In this document: positions 33,453 through 40,869 of the stretch, in pieces
How positions within the stretch are numbered: the first letter of the stretch is position 1
How the letters are laid out: every line of letters starts with the position of its first letter
Source: DASPJL01 sp035628645
GTDB lineage: Bacteria > Bacteroidota > Bacteroidia > Cytophagales > Cyclobacteriaceae
Reading direction: 5' to 3'
DNA length: 40,869 nucleotides
NCBI GenBank assembly: GCA_035628645.1
Contig: DASPJL010000138.1
Span: 1-40,869, forward strand
Translations under genes and position numbers: made by a program
Notes under the pieces: model-generated
Told to the model about the DNA's origin: nothing
Database searches by the model: none
Seen by the model: the letters and a program-made list of their open reading frames with translations, nothing else

Positions 33453-34763
33453 TTACAAAACCTCACCGTAAAGATCAAATTCGGTAGCATCATTAATCTT
33501 TACATTTACAAATTCACCTACAGGGATATAACTTTTGGTAGCATCAATAATCACTTCATTATCAACTTCAGGTGAGTCATGTTCGGTTCTACCCAGATAA
33601 TTTCCACCTTCCTTTCTATCAATCAAAACTTTAAAAGTCTTTCCAATTTTCGCCTGGTTGAGCTCAAAAGAGATCTGTTCCTGTAAAGTCATTATTTGAC
33701 TGACCCTTTCCTGCTTTAATTCAGAAGGCACATTATCCTCCAAAGAATAGGCGTGAGTATTTTCTTCATGAGAATAGGCAAAAACGCCAAGTCTTTCAAA
33801 CCTTGACTTTTCAACAAATCGCACCATCTCCTCGAAATCTTCTTCAGTTTCTCCTGCATGTCCCGCAATCAATGTGGTTCTTAAGGCGATTCCCGGCACT
33901 TTATCACGAATCTTTGCAATTAGTTCTTCCGTCTTCTCCCTTGTAATTCCTCTCCTCATGACTTTCAACATATTATTTGAACCATGCTGAAGCGGCATAT
34001 CCAGGTATTTGCAAATATTTTCCCTTTCCTCCATCACATCCAGGATTTCAAGAGGAAAACCGGAAGGATAGGCATATTGAAGTCTTATCCATTCAATTCC
34101 ATCCACATCGGATAGTCTCCTTAGAAGGTCCGGAAGCTCTCTTTTTCCATTCACATCAATACCATAGTAAGTCAGATCCTGTGCAATTAAAATTAGCTCC
34201 TTTGTACCTTTAGATGCCAAAGATTTTGCCTCCATAACTATTTCTTCCATTGGCTTGGACAAATGTTTTCCTCTCATTAGAGGAATGGCGCAAAATGAAC
34301 AGGGCCGGTCACAACCTTCGGATATTTTTAAATAACCATAATGACTGGAGGTAGTAAGAATCCTTTCACCAACCAACTCATGTTTATAATCCGCTTTGAA
34401 TTTTTTAAGTAAAAGGGAAAGATCACGTGTCCCGAAAAAAGCATCAACAGAAGGAATTTCCTTTTCCAGATCATCTTTATATCGTTGGGAAAGACATCCA
34501 GTCACATATAATTTATCTATCAAACCGCTGTCCTTAGCATCTGCATATCGAAGTATTGTGTTTATTGATTCTTCCTTTGCATTATCTATAAATCCACAGG
34601 TATTTATAATTATCACATTGGCATCATCCTTTGAGGATTCATGGGTTGCATTAATTTTATTACCCTTAAGTTGGGTAAGCATAACTTCTGAATCCACAAG
34701 ATTTTTGGAACAACCTAATGTGACAATGTTTACCTTATCCTTCTTCAGTCCTTTGGTCTTCAA
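33453..34763 (-). CDS. rimO: Ribosomal protein S12 methylthiotransferase
   Basis: The 436-residue radical-SAM enzyme adds a methylthio group to the beta-carbon of a conserved aspartate in S12. The N-terminal UPF0004 domain has the auxiliary cluster cysteines C18, C56 and C90. The radical-SAM cluster cysteines C151, C155 and C158 are in SEGCDRPCSFCAIP, and a TRAM domain ends the protein. The start is a TTG: family members begin M-(K/R)-T-K-x-L-K-K, which this TTG reproduces. TAAATTTG (34785-34792) upstream resembles a -7 element. The RimO identity, rather than MiaB, rests on the INTCGFID and GCDRPCSFCAIP forms. Confidence 0.95.
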   Translation of the reverse strand: MKTKGLKKDKVNIVTLGCSKNLVDSEVMLTQLKGNKINATHESSKDDANVIIINTCGFIDNAKEESINTILRYADAKDSGLIDKLYVTGCLSQRYKDDLEKEIPSVDAFFGTRDLSLLLKKFKADYKHELVGERILTTSSHYGYLKISEGCDRPCSFCAIPLMRGKHLSKPMEEIVMEAKSLASKGTKELILIAQDLTYYGIDVNGKRELPDLLRRLSDVDGIEWIRLQYAYPSGFPLEILDVMEERENICKYLDMPLQHGSNNMLKVMRRGITREKTEELIAKIRDKVPGIALRTTLIAGHAGETEEDFEEMVRFVEKSRFERLGVFAYSHEENTHAYSLEDNVPSELKQERVSQIMTLQEQISFELNQAKIGKTFKVLIDRKEGGNYLGRTEHDSPEVDNEVIIDATKSYIPVGEFVNVKINDATEFDLYGEVL

Positions 34764-34916
34764 TATTTTTATTTTTAACAGTTACAAATTTAAGCCCCTT
34801 TTCTCACAATAAATAACCTACTCAAAAGTTGATTCCACTGTAAATAAAAGTAGTATTTAATAAACCCATAATTAAGTCTAAAAATTCTGTTAAAATTGCA
34901 CCCAGTATTCTAACTA

Positions 34917-35423
34917 ATGATTTTTCAAAAATTGCAGGTCCGGGTATTTCTTCAACTGACAAGTTCAATTCTTTTTCTTTACCTTTTTAGTGGGTGTATT
35001 GACCAATGTGACACAACAAATAGTACAAAATTAAATATGGCTTTTGTGGATGCAACAGGGAAAGCTGTTTCTTTTAGATATCAAATGTATAATGAAAAAA
35101 ATGAAAGACTGGATACTTTAAAAGCCAAACAAACCTCTGACAAAGCCTTTCTATTTTTAGACCTATCAAAAAGCTCGACTTCCTTTAATATATGTCTTTT
35201 CCCGGATCCGGCGCTGAAAGATTCTGTTTGTGAGCAGATAACTTTTAACTATACCTTATTGCCATTTAATAAAGGTCCTGAATGTGGAATTGATTTGAAA
35301 GTGCAAGATTTAAGTGTAACACACACGTCTGACCCTGCAGGAATAACAAATTCTGTTAAAGTTATAAACAACGAACTTTCTACGGGGAATACAACCAATG
35401 TCTTAATTTATACATCAAAATAG
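34917..35423 (+). CDS. DUF6452-like lipoprotein
   Basis: The 168-residue protein has a lipoprotein signal with Cys27 (FLYLFSGC) and a small beta-rich mature domain with several cysteines (CIDQCDTT, ICLFPD, VCEQITF, ECGID). Its size, cysteines and position in front of the next gene fit DUF6452, which in Bacteroidota is usually followed by DUF6048. Its stop codon overlaps the next start (TAGTG), so the two are translated together. No function is known for either; a shared envelope role is a reasonable inference. The family assignment is from recognition of the pattern, not a search. Confidence 0.65.
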   Translation: MIFQKLQVRVFLQLTSSILFLYLFSGCIDQCDTTNSTKLNMAFVDATGKAVSFRYQMYNEKNERLDTLKAKQTSDKAFLFLDLSKSSTSFNICLFPDPALKDSVCEQITFNYTLLPFNKGPECGIDLKVQDLSVTHTSDPAGITNSVKVINNELSTGNTTNVLIYTSK

Positions 35424-36175
35424 TGTCATTTTATAAATCCATATTGCTTTTATTCATTGTTGTGTTGTCAGGTAAAGCCTTTGGTCAATCTCAGGATACA
35501 ACCAAACAGGAAGTGAAGAAGATTCTGTTTGAGGATAAACGCTTACTGAATGGGGTACGCGTCGGGGTTGATATTGCTGGTATAGCCTATGGGTTTATTG
35601 CAAACAACGAGAACTTTAAACTGGAGAACAAATATGAAATAAACGGTGATCTTGGCATAAAAAGATGGTTTATGACTCTAGACCTTGGAACGGCAAAATT
35701 TACCAGTATAGATGCAGATACTATTTACAACAACAGCAATTATGAAAGTTCTGGAAGTTATTACAGGGTTGGGGCCGATTACAGAATAAGCAAGTCAGCC
35801 AAAAGCTTTCTGTTTTTTGGAGGAAAATTTGGGCAAGCTTTCATGAATGAAGATGTGCAGTATCAAATTTTTAAGATTCCTTTTAATGACGTAATAGTGA
35901 GCAACCCTATAAAGGATAGCTACCAAAGACCCCTAAGTCCCAAATGGATCGAATTAACGCCAGGCGTTAAGGTATATATATGGAAGAATTTCTATATGGG
36001 ATATACCATAAGGTTAAAATTCCTTATTCCCTCTAAAAAATATAAAGATTATCCACCGATGTATATTCCCGGATATGGGGTGGGAAACCGAAACTCAAAT
36101 ATTGGTTTCAGCTTTCATTTAATGTATAGGATTCCTTTTGGGAAAGATCCAGTAATTCCTTTAAAAGGGAGATAA
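35423..36175 (+). CDS. DUF6048-like outer-membrane beta-barrel protein
   Basis: A 250-residue protein with a signal peptide (SILLLFIVVLSGKAFGQ) and alternating beta strands, many ending in aromatic residues. The C-terminal block YIPGYGVGNRNSNIGFSFHL, followed by YRIPFG, fits the end of the DUF6048 family. The start is a GTG that overlaps the stop of the DUF6452-like gene by one base. It is probably an outer-membrane barrel that works with the lipoprotein encoded just upstream. It is convergent with ftsY, with 25 bp between stops. Confidence 0.7.
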   Translation: MSFYKSILLLFIVVLSGKAFGQSQDTTKQEVKKILFEDKRLLNGVRVGVDIAGIAYGFIANNENFKLENKYEINGDLGIKRWFMTLDLGTAKFTSIDADTIYNNSNYESSGSYYRVGADYRISKSAKSFLFFGGKFGQAFMNEDVQYQIFKIPFNDVIVSNPIKDSYQRPLSPKWIELTPGVKVYIWKNFYMGYTIRLKFLIPSKKYKDYPPMYIPGYGVGNRNSNIGFSFHLMYRIPFGKDPVIPLKGR

Positions 36176-36200
36176 TTATAAAAAAGTATTAAGTCCTGGG

Positions 36201-37166
36201 CTAGAAATTTTTAAAAAGGGAGTCTACGAAATCCTGCTTATTAAAAATCTGTAAATCGTCTACTTTCTCTCCAACTCCTATATATTTCACTGGAATTTGA
36301 AATCCATCAGAAATGCCGATCACTACACCACCTTTTGCTGTTCCATCCAGCTTGGTAATAGCTAATGCAGAAACCTCTGTGACTCTAGTAAATTCTTGTG
36401 CCTGAATAAAAGCATTTTGACCGGTACTCCCATCGAGGACCAACAATACTTCATGAGGCGCATCCGGAATAAACTTTTGAATTACTTTCTTAATTTTTGA
36501 AAGCTCATTCATTAAATTCACTTTCGTATGTAATCTTCCGGCAGTGTCTATTATAACTACATCAGCCTTTTGATCAACACCTTGCTTTGCCGCATCAAAG
36601 GCAACAGAAGAAGGATCTGTGTTCATTCCATGGGACACGACTGGCACACCTACTCTTTCCCCCCATAATATCAACTGATCTACGGCCGCCGCTCTAAAAG
36701 TATCGGCGGCTCCTAGTATTACCTTATATCCCTTATTTTTAAACTGGGCGGATAGCTTTCCAATGGTCGTTGTCTTTCCAACTCCATTCACGCCTACAAC
36801 TAAAATCACATAAGGCTTTTTGTTTTCAGGTATGCTAAAATCATCGGGAATTGCCACTCCCCTATCAGTTTCAGACAAAAGTCCAGCTACTTCTTCTTTA
36901 AGAATTTTATTTAATTCTGCTGTACCTAAATACTTATCCCTGGCAACCCTTTCTTCTATTCTTTTAATAATCTTTAAAGTAGTATCTACCCCTACGTCCG
37001 AAGATATCAATAATTCTTCAAGATCATCCAAAACCTCCTCGTCTATTTTTGACTTGCCAATAACGGCTTTACTTAATTTATCAAAAATATTGGAGCTGGT
37101 TTTTTCCAGCCCTTGATCTAGAGATTCTTTTTTTTCTTTACCTCCAAAAAGTCCGAATAGTGCCAT
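36201..37166 (-). CDS. ftsY: Signal recognition particle receptor
   Basis: The 321-residue GTPase docks SRP-ribosome complexes at the membrane for co-translational insertion. It has a short acidic/basic N-terminal A region, an N domain (about 25-105) and a G domain with the P-loop GVNGVGKTTT (125-134), DTFRAAAVDQL (155-165), DTAGR (207-211) and TKLDGTAKGG. The length is typical of Bacteroidota FtsY with a reduced A region. A strong intrinsic terminator ends 11 nt upstream of its ATG, so its transcription needs explaining: read-through from the ribosomal genes, or a promoter in that gap. Confidence 0.96.
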   Translation of the reverse strand: MALFGLFGGKEKKESLDQGLEKTSSNIFDKLSKAVIGKSKIDEEVLDDLEELLISSDVGVDTTLKIIKRIEERVARDKYLGTAELNKILKEEVAGLLSETDRGVAIPDDFSIPENKKPYVILVVGVNGVGKTTTIGKLSAQFKNKGYKVILGAADTFRAAAVDQLILWGERVGVPVVSHGMNTDPSSVAFDAAKQGVDQKADVVIIDTAGRLHTKVNLMNELSKIKKVIQKFIPDAPHEVLLVLDGSTGQNAFIQAQEFTRVTEVSALAITKLDGTAKGGVVIGISDGFQIPVKYIGVGEKVDDLQIFNKQDFVDSLFKNF

Positions 37167-37177
37167 ACCGAAAAGTT

Positions 37178-37206
37178 AAAAAAAAAGTCCCGGAAAAGGG
37201 ACTTTT
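37178..37206 (-). terminator. Intrinsic terminator between DUF4295 and ftsY
   Basis: On the minus strand AAAGTCCC (37198-37205 side) pairs with GGGACTTT (37184-37191 side) around a 6-nt loop, followed by a run of nine T's. It is directed the same way as DUF4295 and ftsY. It closes the rpmB-rpmG-DUF4295 unit, yet the next ATG is only 11 nt downstream. Confidence 0.85.
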
Positions 37207-37227
37207 GTATTGTTGTGTTAAAATTTT

Positions 37228-37386
37228 TTATTTACCACCTTTTAAAGTTTGTTGAACCAACTCAACCGGCACCATTTCTTCTTTAAAAGTATATGCACCA
37301 GTTTCAGGTGATTTAATCGCTCTAACTACTTTAGCGAATCCTTTTCCGCCTTCTTTCTTAAGAGTAGCAACAACTTTCTTTGCCAT
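37228..37386 (-). CDS. DUF4295 protein
   Basis: The 52-residue protein runs from MAKKVVATLKKEGGKGFAKV to QTLKGGK. Its composition, length and place directly after rpmG match DUF4295, a small basic protein found beside L28 and L33 in Bacteroidota. It is probably ribosome-associated, but the function is unknown. It starts 2 bp after the rpmG stop codon. Confidence 0.87.
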   Translation of the reverse strand: MAKKVVATLKKEGGKGFAKVVRAIKSPETGAYTFKEEMVPVELVQQTLKGGK

Positions 37387-37388
37387 AA

Positions 37389-37571
37389 TTATTTAATTTC
37401 TTTATGTACAGTTACTTTTTTCAATATTGGATTATATTTTTTCAACTCCAGTCTTTCGGTGGTGTTTTTTCTATTCTTTTTGGTAATGTAACGAGACATT
37501 CCAGGCATTCCTGAATTTTTCATTTCAGTACATTCCATTATTACCTGAATTCTATTGCCTTTTTTTGCCAT
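37389..37571 (-). CDS. rpmG: 50S ribosomal protein L33
   Basis: The 60-residue protein has the L33 core (NRIQVIMECTEM, YITKKNRKNTTERLELKKYNP). It has a single cysteine and no CxxC pairs, so it is the zinc-independent C-minus form. It lies 23 bp after rpmB and 2 bp before DUF4295, in one transcription unit. Confidence 0.96.
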   Translation of the reverse strand: MAKKGNRIQVIMECTEMKNSGMPGMSRYITKKNRKNTTERLELKKYNPILKKVTVHKEIK

Positions 37572-37594
37572 TTCTGAAAACCTTTAATATTAAT

Positions 37595-37834
37595 TTAAAC
37601 TGCTATACGACCTTCTTTTCTCGCTTTTTTGATAACTGCATAAATACCATTTTTATTAATGGTTTTAATTGCAGAAGCAGCAAGTTTCAAAGTTATCCAT
37701 TTGTCTTCTTCAGGAATATAGAATTTTTTCTTTTGAAGATTGGGATAAAATTTCCTCTTGGTCCTGTTGTTAGCATGTGATACTTTATTACCTACTCGTG
37801 CCCTTTTACCTGTGATTTGACAAACTCTGGCCAT
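37595..37834 (-). CDS. rpmB: 50S ribosomal protein L28
   Basis: The 79-residue protein has the L28 signature CQITGKRARVGNKVSHANN and the later KWITLKLAASAIKTI. It is the first gene of the rpmB-rpmG-DUF4295 unit, with a promoter just upstream. The 5' leader would be about 25 nt. Confidence 0.97.
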   Translation of the reverse strand: MARVCQITGKRARVGNKVSHANNRTKRKFYPNLQKKKFYIPEEDKWITLKLAASAIKTINKNGIYAVIKKARKEGRIAV

Positions 37835-37865
37835 GATTTCTTTACTTATTCTTAAAAATTAAATG

Positions 37866-37896
37866 CAAATATCCGATAATTAAATTTAATTACAAA
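37866..37896 (-). promoter_or_regulatory. Promoter of the rpmB operon
   Basis: On the minus strand, TTTG (37893-37896) and GATATTTG (37866-37873) are 19 nt apart, the same spacing as the trp promoter; the -7 box differs from TAnnTTTG in its first base. Transcription would start near 37859, about 25 nt before rpmB. Confidence 0.75.
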
Positions 37897-37902
37897 GAGT
37901 GG

Positions 37903-38076
37903 TTAAAAAGTTTTTGAAGATTTTTTATAGCCATAGGGACAGTGTTTACACCCATTCTTGCAGCAATATCCTCGTTTCTTGTGATAGAATTCGGTAAAGA
38001 CCATTAGTCCGTTTTCATTTATATAAAAATCCTGGTTATCCTCCCCTTTTTGAGGTGTTTCCTTGCCTTTAAACAT
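37903..38076 (-). CDS. DUF5522-like small cysteine-rich protein
   Basis: The 57-residue protein begins MFKGKETPQKGEDNQDFYI and ends with the cysteine-rich block YCCKNGCKHCPYGY. The CCxxxCxxCP pattern and size match DUF5522, a small Bacteroidota-associated family of unknown function; the four cysteines could bind a metal. The ATG at 38076 is the natural start. It lies between the rpmB promoter and the divergent ornithine aminotransferase gene. Confidence 0.82.
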   Translation of the reverse strand: MFKGKETPQKGEDNQDFYINENGLMVFTEFYHKKRGYCCKNGCKHCPYGYKKSSKTF

Positions 38077-38097
38077 TCCTTTGCTATTAAGAATTAG

Positions 38098-38105
38098 TAC
38101 CTTTG
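38098..38105 (+). promoter_or_regulatory. -7 element of the ornithine aminotransferase promoter
   Basis: TACCTTTG matches TAnnTTTG. A TTTG at 38080-38083 is only 14 nt upstream, shorter than usual. A start point near 38112 supports the ATG at 38145 over the TTG at 38103. Confidence 0.55.
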
Positions 38106-38144
38106 AGACATAAAATTAAGGAGATTGTTTTTAAATTGTACAAA

Positions 38145-39380
38145 ATGGTTCCACCAATAACTGACAGTCAACAAGCAATAGATTTAGAAAATAGATTTGG
38201 CGCACATAACTATCATCCACTTCCAGTAGTATTAACAAAAGGTGAAGGTATTCATTTGTGGGATGTGGAGGGACGACATTATTTTGATTTTCTTTCAGCT
38301 TATAGCGCCGTAAACCAGGGCCATTGTCATCCCAAAATAATCAATTCTTTAATTGAACAAGCAAAAATTCTCACCTTAACATCTAGAGCCTTTTATAACG
38401 ATGTACTCGGTGTTTATGAAAAGTATATAACCGACTATTTCGGATATGACAAAGTTTTGCCTATGAATACTGGCGTTGAAGGCGGTGAAACAGCAGTAAA
38501 ACTATGTAGAAAGTGGGGATATTCTGTAAAAGGAATTCCACAGAATAAAGCCAAAATCGTTTTTGCCTCCGGAAACTTTTGGGGCAGAACTATTGGAGCA
38601 ATATCTTCTTCTACAGACCCTTCGAGCTTTGAAGGTTTTGGGCCATTTGTGCCGGGGTTTGAACTTGTTCCTTACAACAATCTTGAAGCACTGGAAAGAG
38701 CTGTTCAAAATCCAGATGTCGCGGGATTTATGGTGGAACCCATTCAGGGAGAAGCAGGTGTGGTAGTTCCAGACGTGGGATATTTGTCAAAAGTCTATGA
38801 AATTTGTAAAAAACATAATGTTCTCTTCATAGCAGATGAAATACAAACGGGACTGTGCAGAACGGGGAAAATGCTGGCTTGCGATTATGAAAACGTAAGA
38901 CCAGATATTTTAATATTGGGGAAAGCCCTTTCCGGTGGTGTTTTACCGGTTTCAGCTATTTTGGCTGATGATGAGATCATGCTTACCATTCAACCGGGCC
39001 AACATGGATCCACTTACGGAGGTAACCCATTAGCTTGTAAAGTAGCAATAACGGCGCTTCAGGTACTTAAAGAAGAAAACCTAGCAGAAAATGCGTATAA
39101 AGTTGGATCATTGTTCAGGGAAAAAATGACAAATCTGAAAAACAGATCCGGGTTAGTAGAAATAGTAAGGGGAAAAGGACTTTTAAATGCATTGGTTATA
39201 AATGACGCAAAGAATCCTAATTTGGCTTGGGATGTCTGTTTTAAACTTAAAGAAAATGGGTTGCTTGCGAAACCCACTCACGGTAATATTATAAGATTTG
39301 CTCCGCCGCTAATTATCACAACAGAGCAAATGGAAGAATGCTGTCAAATTATTGAAAAAACAATACTGTCTTTCGAATAA
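38145..39380 (+). CDS. rocD: Ornithine--oxo-acid aminotransferase
   Basis: The 411-residue PLP enzyme transfers the delta-amino group of ornithine to 2-oxoglutarate, giving glutamate semialdehyde/P5C. RFGAHNYHPLPVVLTKGEG and DFLSAYSAVNQGHCHPKI are typical of ornithine aminotransferase. The PLP lysine is K260 in LGKALSGGVLPVSA, and ADEIQTGLCRTG precedes it. The longer frame to the TTG at 38103 is rejected because the family begins near the ATG. The nearby stop of the convergent SIMPL gene is 1 bp away. It gives the same product as the proline dehydrogenase at 26110-27288. Confidence 0.95.
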   Translation: MVPPITDSQQAIDLENRFGAHNYHPLPVVLTKGEGIHLWDVEGRHYFDFLSAYSAVNQGHCHPKIINSLIEQAKILTLTSRAFYNDVLGVYEKYITDYFGYDKVLPMNTGVEGGETAVKLCRKWGYSVKGIPQNKAKIVFASGNFWGRTIGAISSSTDPSSFEGFGPFVPGFELVPYNNLEALERAVQNPDVAGFMVEPIQGEAGVVVPDVGYLSKVYEICKKHNVLFIADEIQTGLCRTGKMLACDYENVRPDILILGKALSGGVLPVSAILADDEIMLTIQPGQHGSTYGGNPLACKVAITALQVLKEENLAENAYKVGSLFREKMTNLKNRSGLVEIVRGKGLLNALVINDAKNPNLAWDVCFKLKENGLLAKPTHGNIIRFAPPLIITTEQMEECCQIIEKTILSFE

Positions 39381-39381
39381 C

Positions 39382-40092
39382 TTATTTTATTTTAAATACA
39401 GCCCTTACCTCGTAGCGAAGTTTTATTTCTTTAAAACCAATTTCCGGCGAAGCTTCATCTGCGCTCATAGCTTTCATTTCCATGTTGGCCATTCGACTTT
39501 CAAACGGCTGGGGATAATACTCTCCGATTTCCTGTATCTGCAATACCTCACCTAATTCTTCGTCAATACCATCTAATAAATAACCGGCTTTTTCTCTGGC
39601 CGCCTGAAGCGCTTTGATCTTAATTTCTTTTCGAAATTGTTCGATCTTAGAATGCGAGTATTTGGAAATATTGGTATAGGCTACTCCTTTAGGGTCAACG
39701 CCAGACATTATTTCGTTAATCTTAAAAAGATTGTTAAGCTTTAAAACATATTGTTTAGAAATCAAAAAATCTTCGCTCTTTCTCTTCTTTTCCCAATATT
39801 CATTATAACCCTGCATATTTTCGATATGAAGGTCTTCCTTTGGAATAGAAGCCGCTGATACCGCTTTTACCAATTGCTTTTCTAAAGCTTCTATTTCTAC
39901 TTTCTTGTTATTATTCTTGTATTCCTTCAAAGAAATGGTATAGTATATTTCATCGGGAACAACTTCCATTTCAGCGCTTCCCATCACTTCTATTTTCCTC
40001 GTGTTATCAATTAAAGTAGCTGTTGGTGTATTTTGGCTGAAAGCATTAAAACCCACTAAAAGCATACAACAAAAAATAATTTTCTTAGCCAT
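39382..40092 (-). CDS. Exported SIMPL-domain (DUF541) protein
   Basis: The 236-residue protein has a signal peptide (MAKKIIFCCMLLVGFNAFSQ) and a SIMPL/DUF541 domain with IEVMGSAEMEVVPDEIYYTI near the N terminus and AREKAGYLLDGIDEELGEVL in the C half. Related proteins include BP26/OMP28 of Brucella, which forms channel-like oligomers, and the E. coli oxidative-stress protein YggE. Its precise role is unknown. The ATG at 40092 was chosen over a TTG three codons upstream. Confidence 0.88.
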   Translation of the reverse strand: MAKKIIFCCMLLVGFNAFSQNTPTATLIDNTRKIEVMGSAEMEVVPDEIYYTISLKEYKNNNKKVEIEALEKQLVKAVSAASIPKEDLHIENMQGYNEYWEKKRKSEDFLISKQYVLKLNNLFKINEIMSGVDPKGVAYTNISKYSHSKIEQFRKEIKIKALQAAREKAGYLLDGIDEELGEVLQIQEIGEYYPQPFESRMANMEMKAMSADEASPEIGFKEIKLRYEVRAVFKIK

Positions 40093-40141
40093 AATCGTCA
40101 ATTTTATATTTAACTCTTTACTTATCTCAATATTACAATCT

Positions 40142-40177
40142 TGAAAAAATAAAAGGCCTATAATTACTTATAGGCCT
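40142..40177 (-). terminator. Intrinsic terminator of the TPR gene
   Basis: On the minus strand, AGGCCTATAA and TTATAGGCCT (10-bp perfect stem, 40154-40163 and 40168-40177, loop of 4) are followed by TTTTATTTTTT. It closes the TPR transcript 23 bp after its stop and separates it from the SIMPL gene. Confidence 0.88.
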
Positions 40178-40200
40178 CTATATCAATTCTTATAAAGAAA

Positions 40201-40869
40201 CTATTTGCCGGCTTTTTGTTTCTGAGCTCTTTGCTGAGCTTCTTTATACTTTTGAAGATCAACCAAATATTCTCTGAATCTCTTAGCATTTTCATTTCCA
40301 GGGTCTATACCTTCAACTTTTTCCCAATATTCTCCGGCAGTCTTCAAATCTTCTTGTTGGGTATAATAAGAAGCCATATACTGATACGCCGTTAATAGGG
40401 CTGATTTTTTATTCGGTTCAGTAGAAAGCGTGGAATCAGGTTCAAGTATTTCTATCAATTTTTCATAATGTGGCTTAGCCCTTCCATCACCATCACCTTG
40501 ATGAAAATTACTTAATGCCAACATACTATACCCTAAATAGTGATCTGGCTGAGCATCAATTACCTTTTGGAAAGCAGAATCAGCTTTAACAAATTCTTTT
40601 GCCCCCATATAAACAGTTCCTGCTCTGTAATAATCGTTTGTAGTAGGATTTTCCTTTTTAGCTAAAAGAAGATCGTAAAGCTTTGCAGCCTCATTATTCT
40701 TTCTGGATTTCCTTAATTGTTCAGCAACCTCTTCTATCATTTCTATGTTTGCAGTATCCTTTTCAATTGCTACATAGAAATTTTCAACAGCTAAAGAATC
40801 CTGACCCAAATTCATCAAAATCTTCCCATAATTCTCGTAGTCAGCAGCAATTGTTTTATCAGGTTTTAC
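40201..40869 (-). CDS. TPR-repeat protein (partial, 5' end beyond the window)
   Basis: The frame is open to the right edge, so only the C-terminal 222 residues are visible. They form several tetratricopeptide repeats, for example DYENYGKILMNLGQDSLAVE, DYYRAGTVYMGAKEFVKADS and AYQYMASYYTQQEDLKTAGE, followed by a Lys/Gln-rich tail. TPR arrays mediate protein contacts; no enzymatic domain is seen. An internal ATG at 40815 is not the start because the reading frame and repeat pattern continue upstream. It is probably an exported or outer-membrane-associated helper, but no signal peptide is in view. Confidence 0.8.
   Translation of the reverse strand, partial: VKPDKTIAADYENYGKILMNLGQDSLAVENFYVAIEKDTANIEMIEEVAEQLRKSRKNNEAAKLYDLLLAKKENPTTNDYYRAGTVYMGAKEFVKADSAFQKVIDAQPDHYLGYSMLALSNFHQGDGDGRAKPHYEKLIEILEPDSTLSTEPNKKSALLTAYQYMASYYTQQEDLKTAGEYWEKVEGIDPGNENAKRFREYLVDLQKYKEAQQRAQKQKAGK

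Noticed and set aside
38103..38144. TTG-initiated N-terminal extension of ornithine aminotransferase
   Set aside because: It overlaps the -7 promoter element and the family N terminus matches the ATG at 38145.

Overview
The window looks like chromosomal core sequence of an AT-rich member of the Bacteroidota, most likely the Cytophagales. The genus cannot be fixed from the sequence alone. Supporting this are lineage-typical families (DUF4295, DUF4476, DUF4403, DUF5522, the DUF6452-DUF6048 pair), a BshC bacillithiol enzyme, a two-propeller Reg_prop/Y_Y_Y sensor, weak A-rich ribosome binding sites, several TTG starts, and promoters of the Bacteroidota type (TTTG, about 19 nt, TAnnTTTG) instead of TTGACA/TATAAT.

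Layout. Positions 1-6100 hold a GntP-family permease (cut by the left edge), a large propeller sensor ending in a SpoIIE-type phosphatase, and a secreted GH88 unsaturated glucuronyl hydrolase; together they suggest sensing and use of uronate-type sugars. Positions 6300-9400 hold a signalling group on the minus strand: a CHASE3-HAMP histidine kinase, two single-domain response regulators and a LiaF-like protein. Positions 9600-13040 carry an AI-2E/PerM-family membrane protein, an SGNH hydrolase, a DUF1653 protein and a BrkB/YihY membrane protein. Positions 13043-20282 are a complete minus-strand tryptophan operon, trpL-trpE-trpG-trpD-trpC-trpF-trpB-trpA. Positions 20343-25750 carry a DUF4476 protein, a frameshifted AlkD-like gene, a DUF4403 lipoprotein, a 22-bp degenerate tandem repeat, an MFS transporter and a KTSC protein. 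Positions 26110-34763 hold proline dehydrogenase, aroB, a YtxH protein, a probable bshC-FCL-permease-3-methyladenine glycosylase transcription unit, and rimO. Positions 34917-40869 hold DUF6452-DUF6048, the rpmB-rpmG-DUF4295-ftsY group, DUF5522, ornithine aminotransferase, a SIMPL-domain protein and the end of a TPR protein.

The most informative find lies in the 276 bp upstream of trpE. It contains a canonical promoter, a 17-residue leader peptide with three consecutive Trp codons, and four RNA segments that can form mutually exclusive pause, antiterminator and terminator hairpins: a complete ribosome-mediated trp attenuator. Other points worth a second look are the 22-bp repeat between DUF4403 and the MFS gene, the one-base frameshift that splits the AlkD-like gene, and an intrinsic terminator ending 11 nt before ftsY.

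No tRNA, rRNA, insertion sequence, CRISPR array or prophage was recognised. Apart from the repeat tract, I saw nothing that marks recent horizontal transfer.
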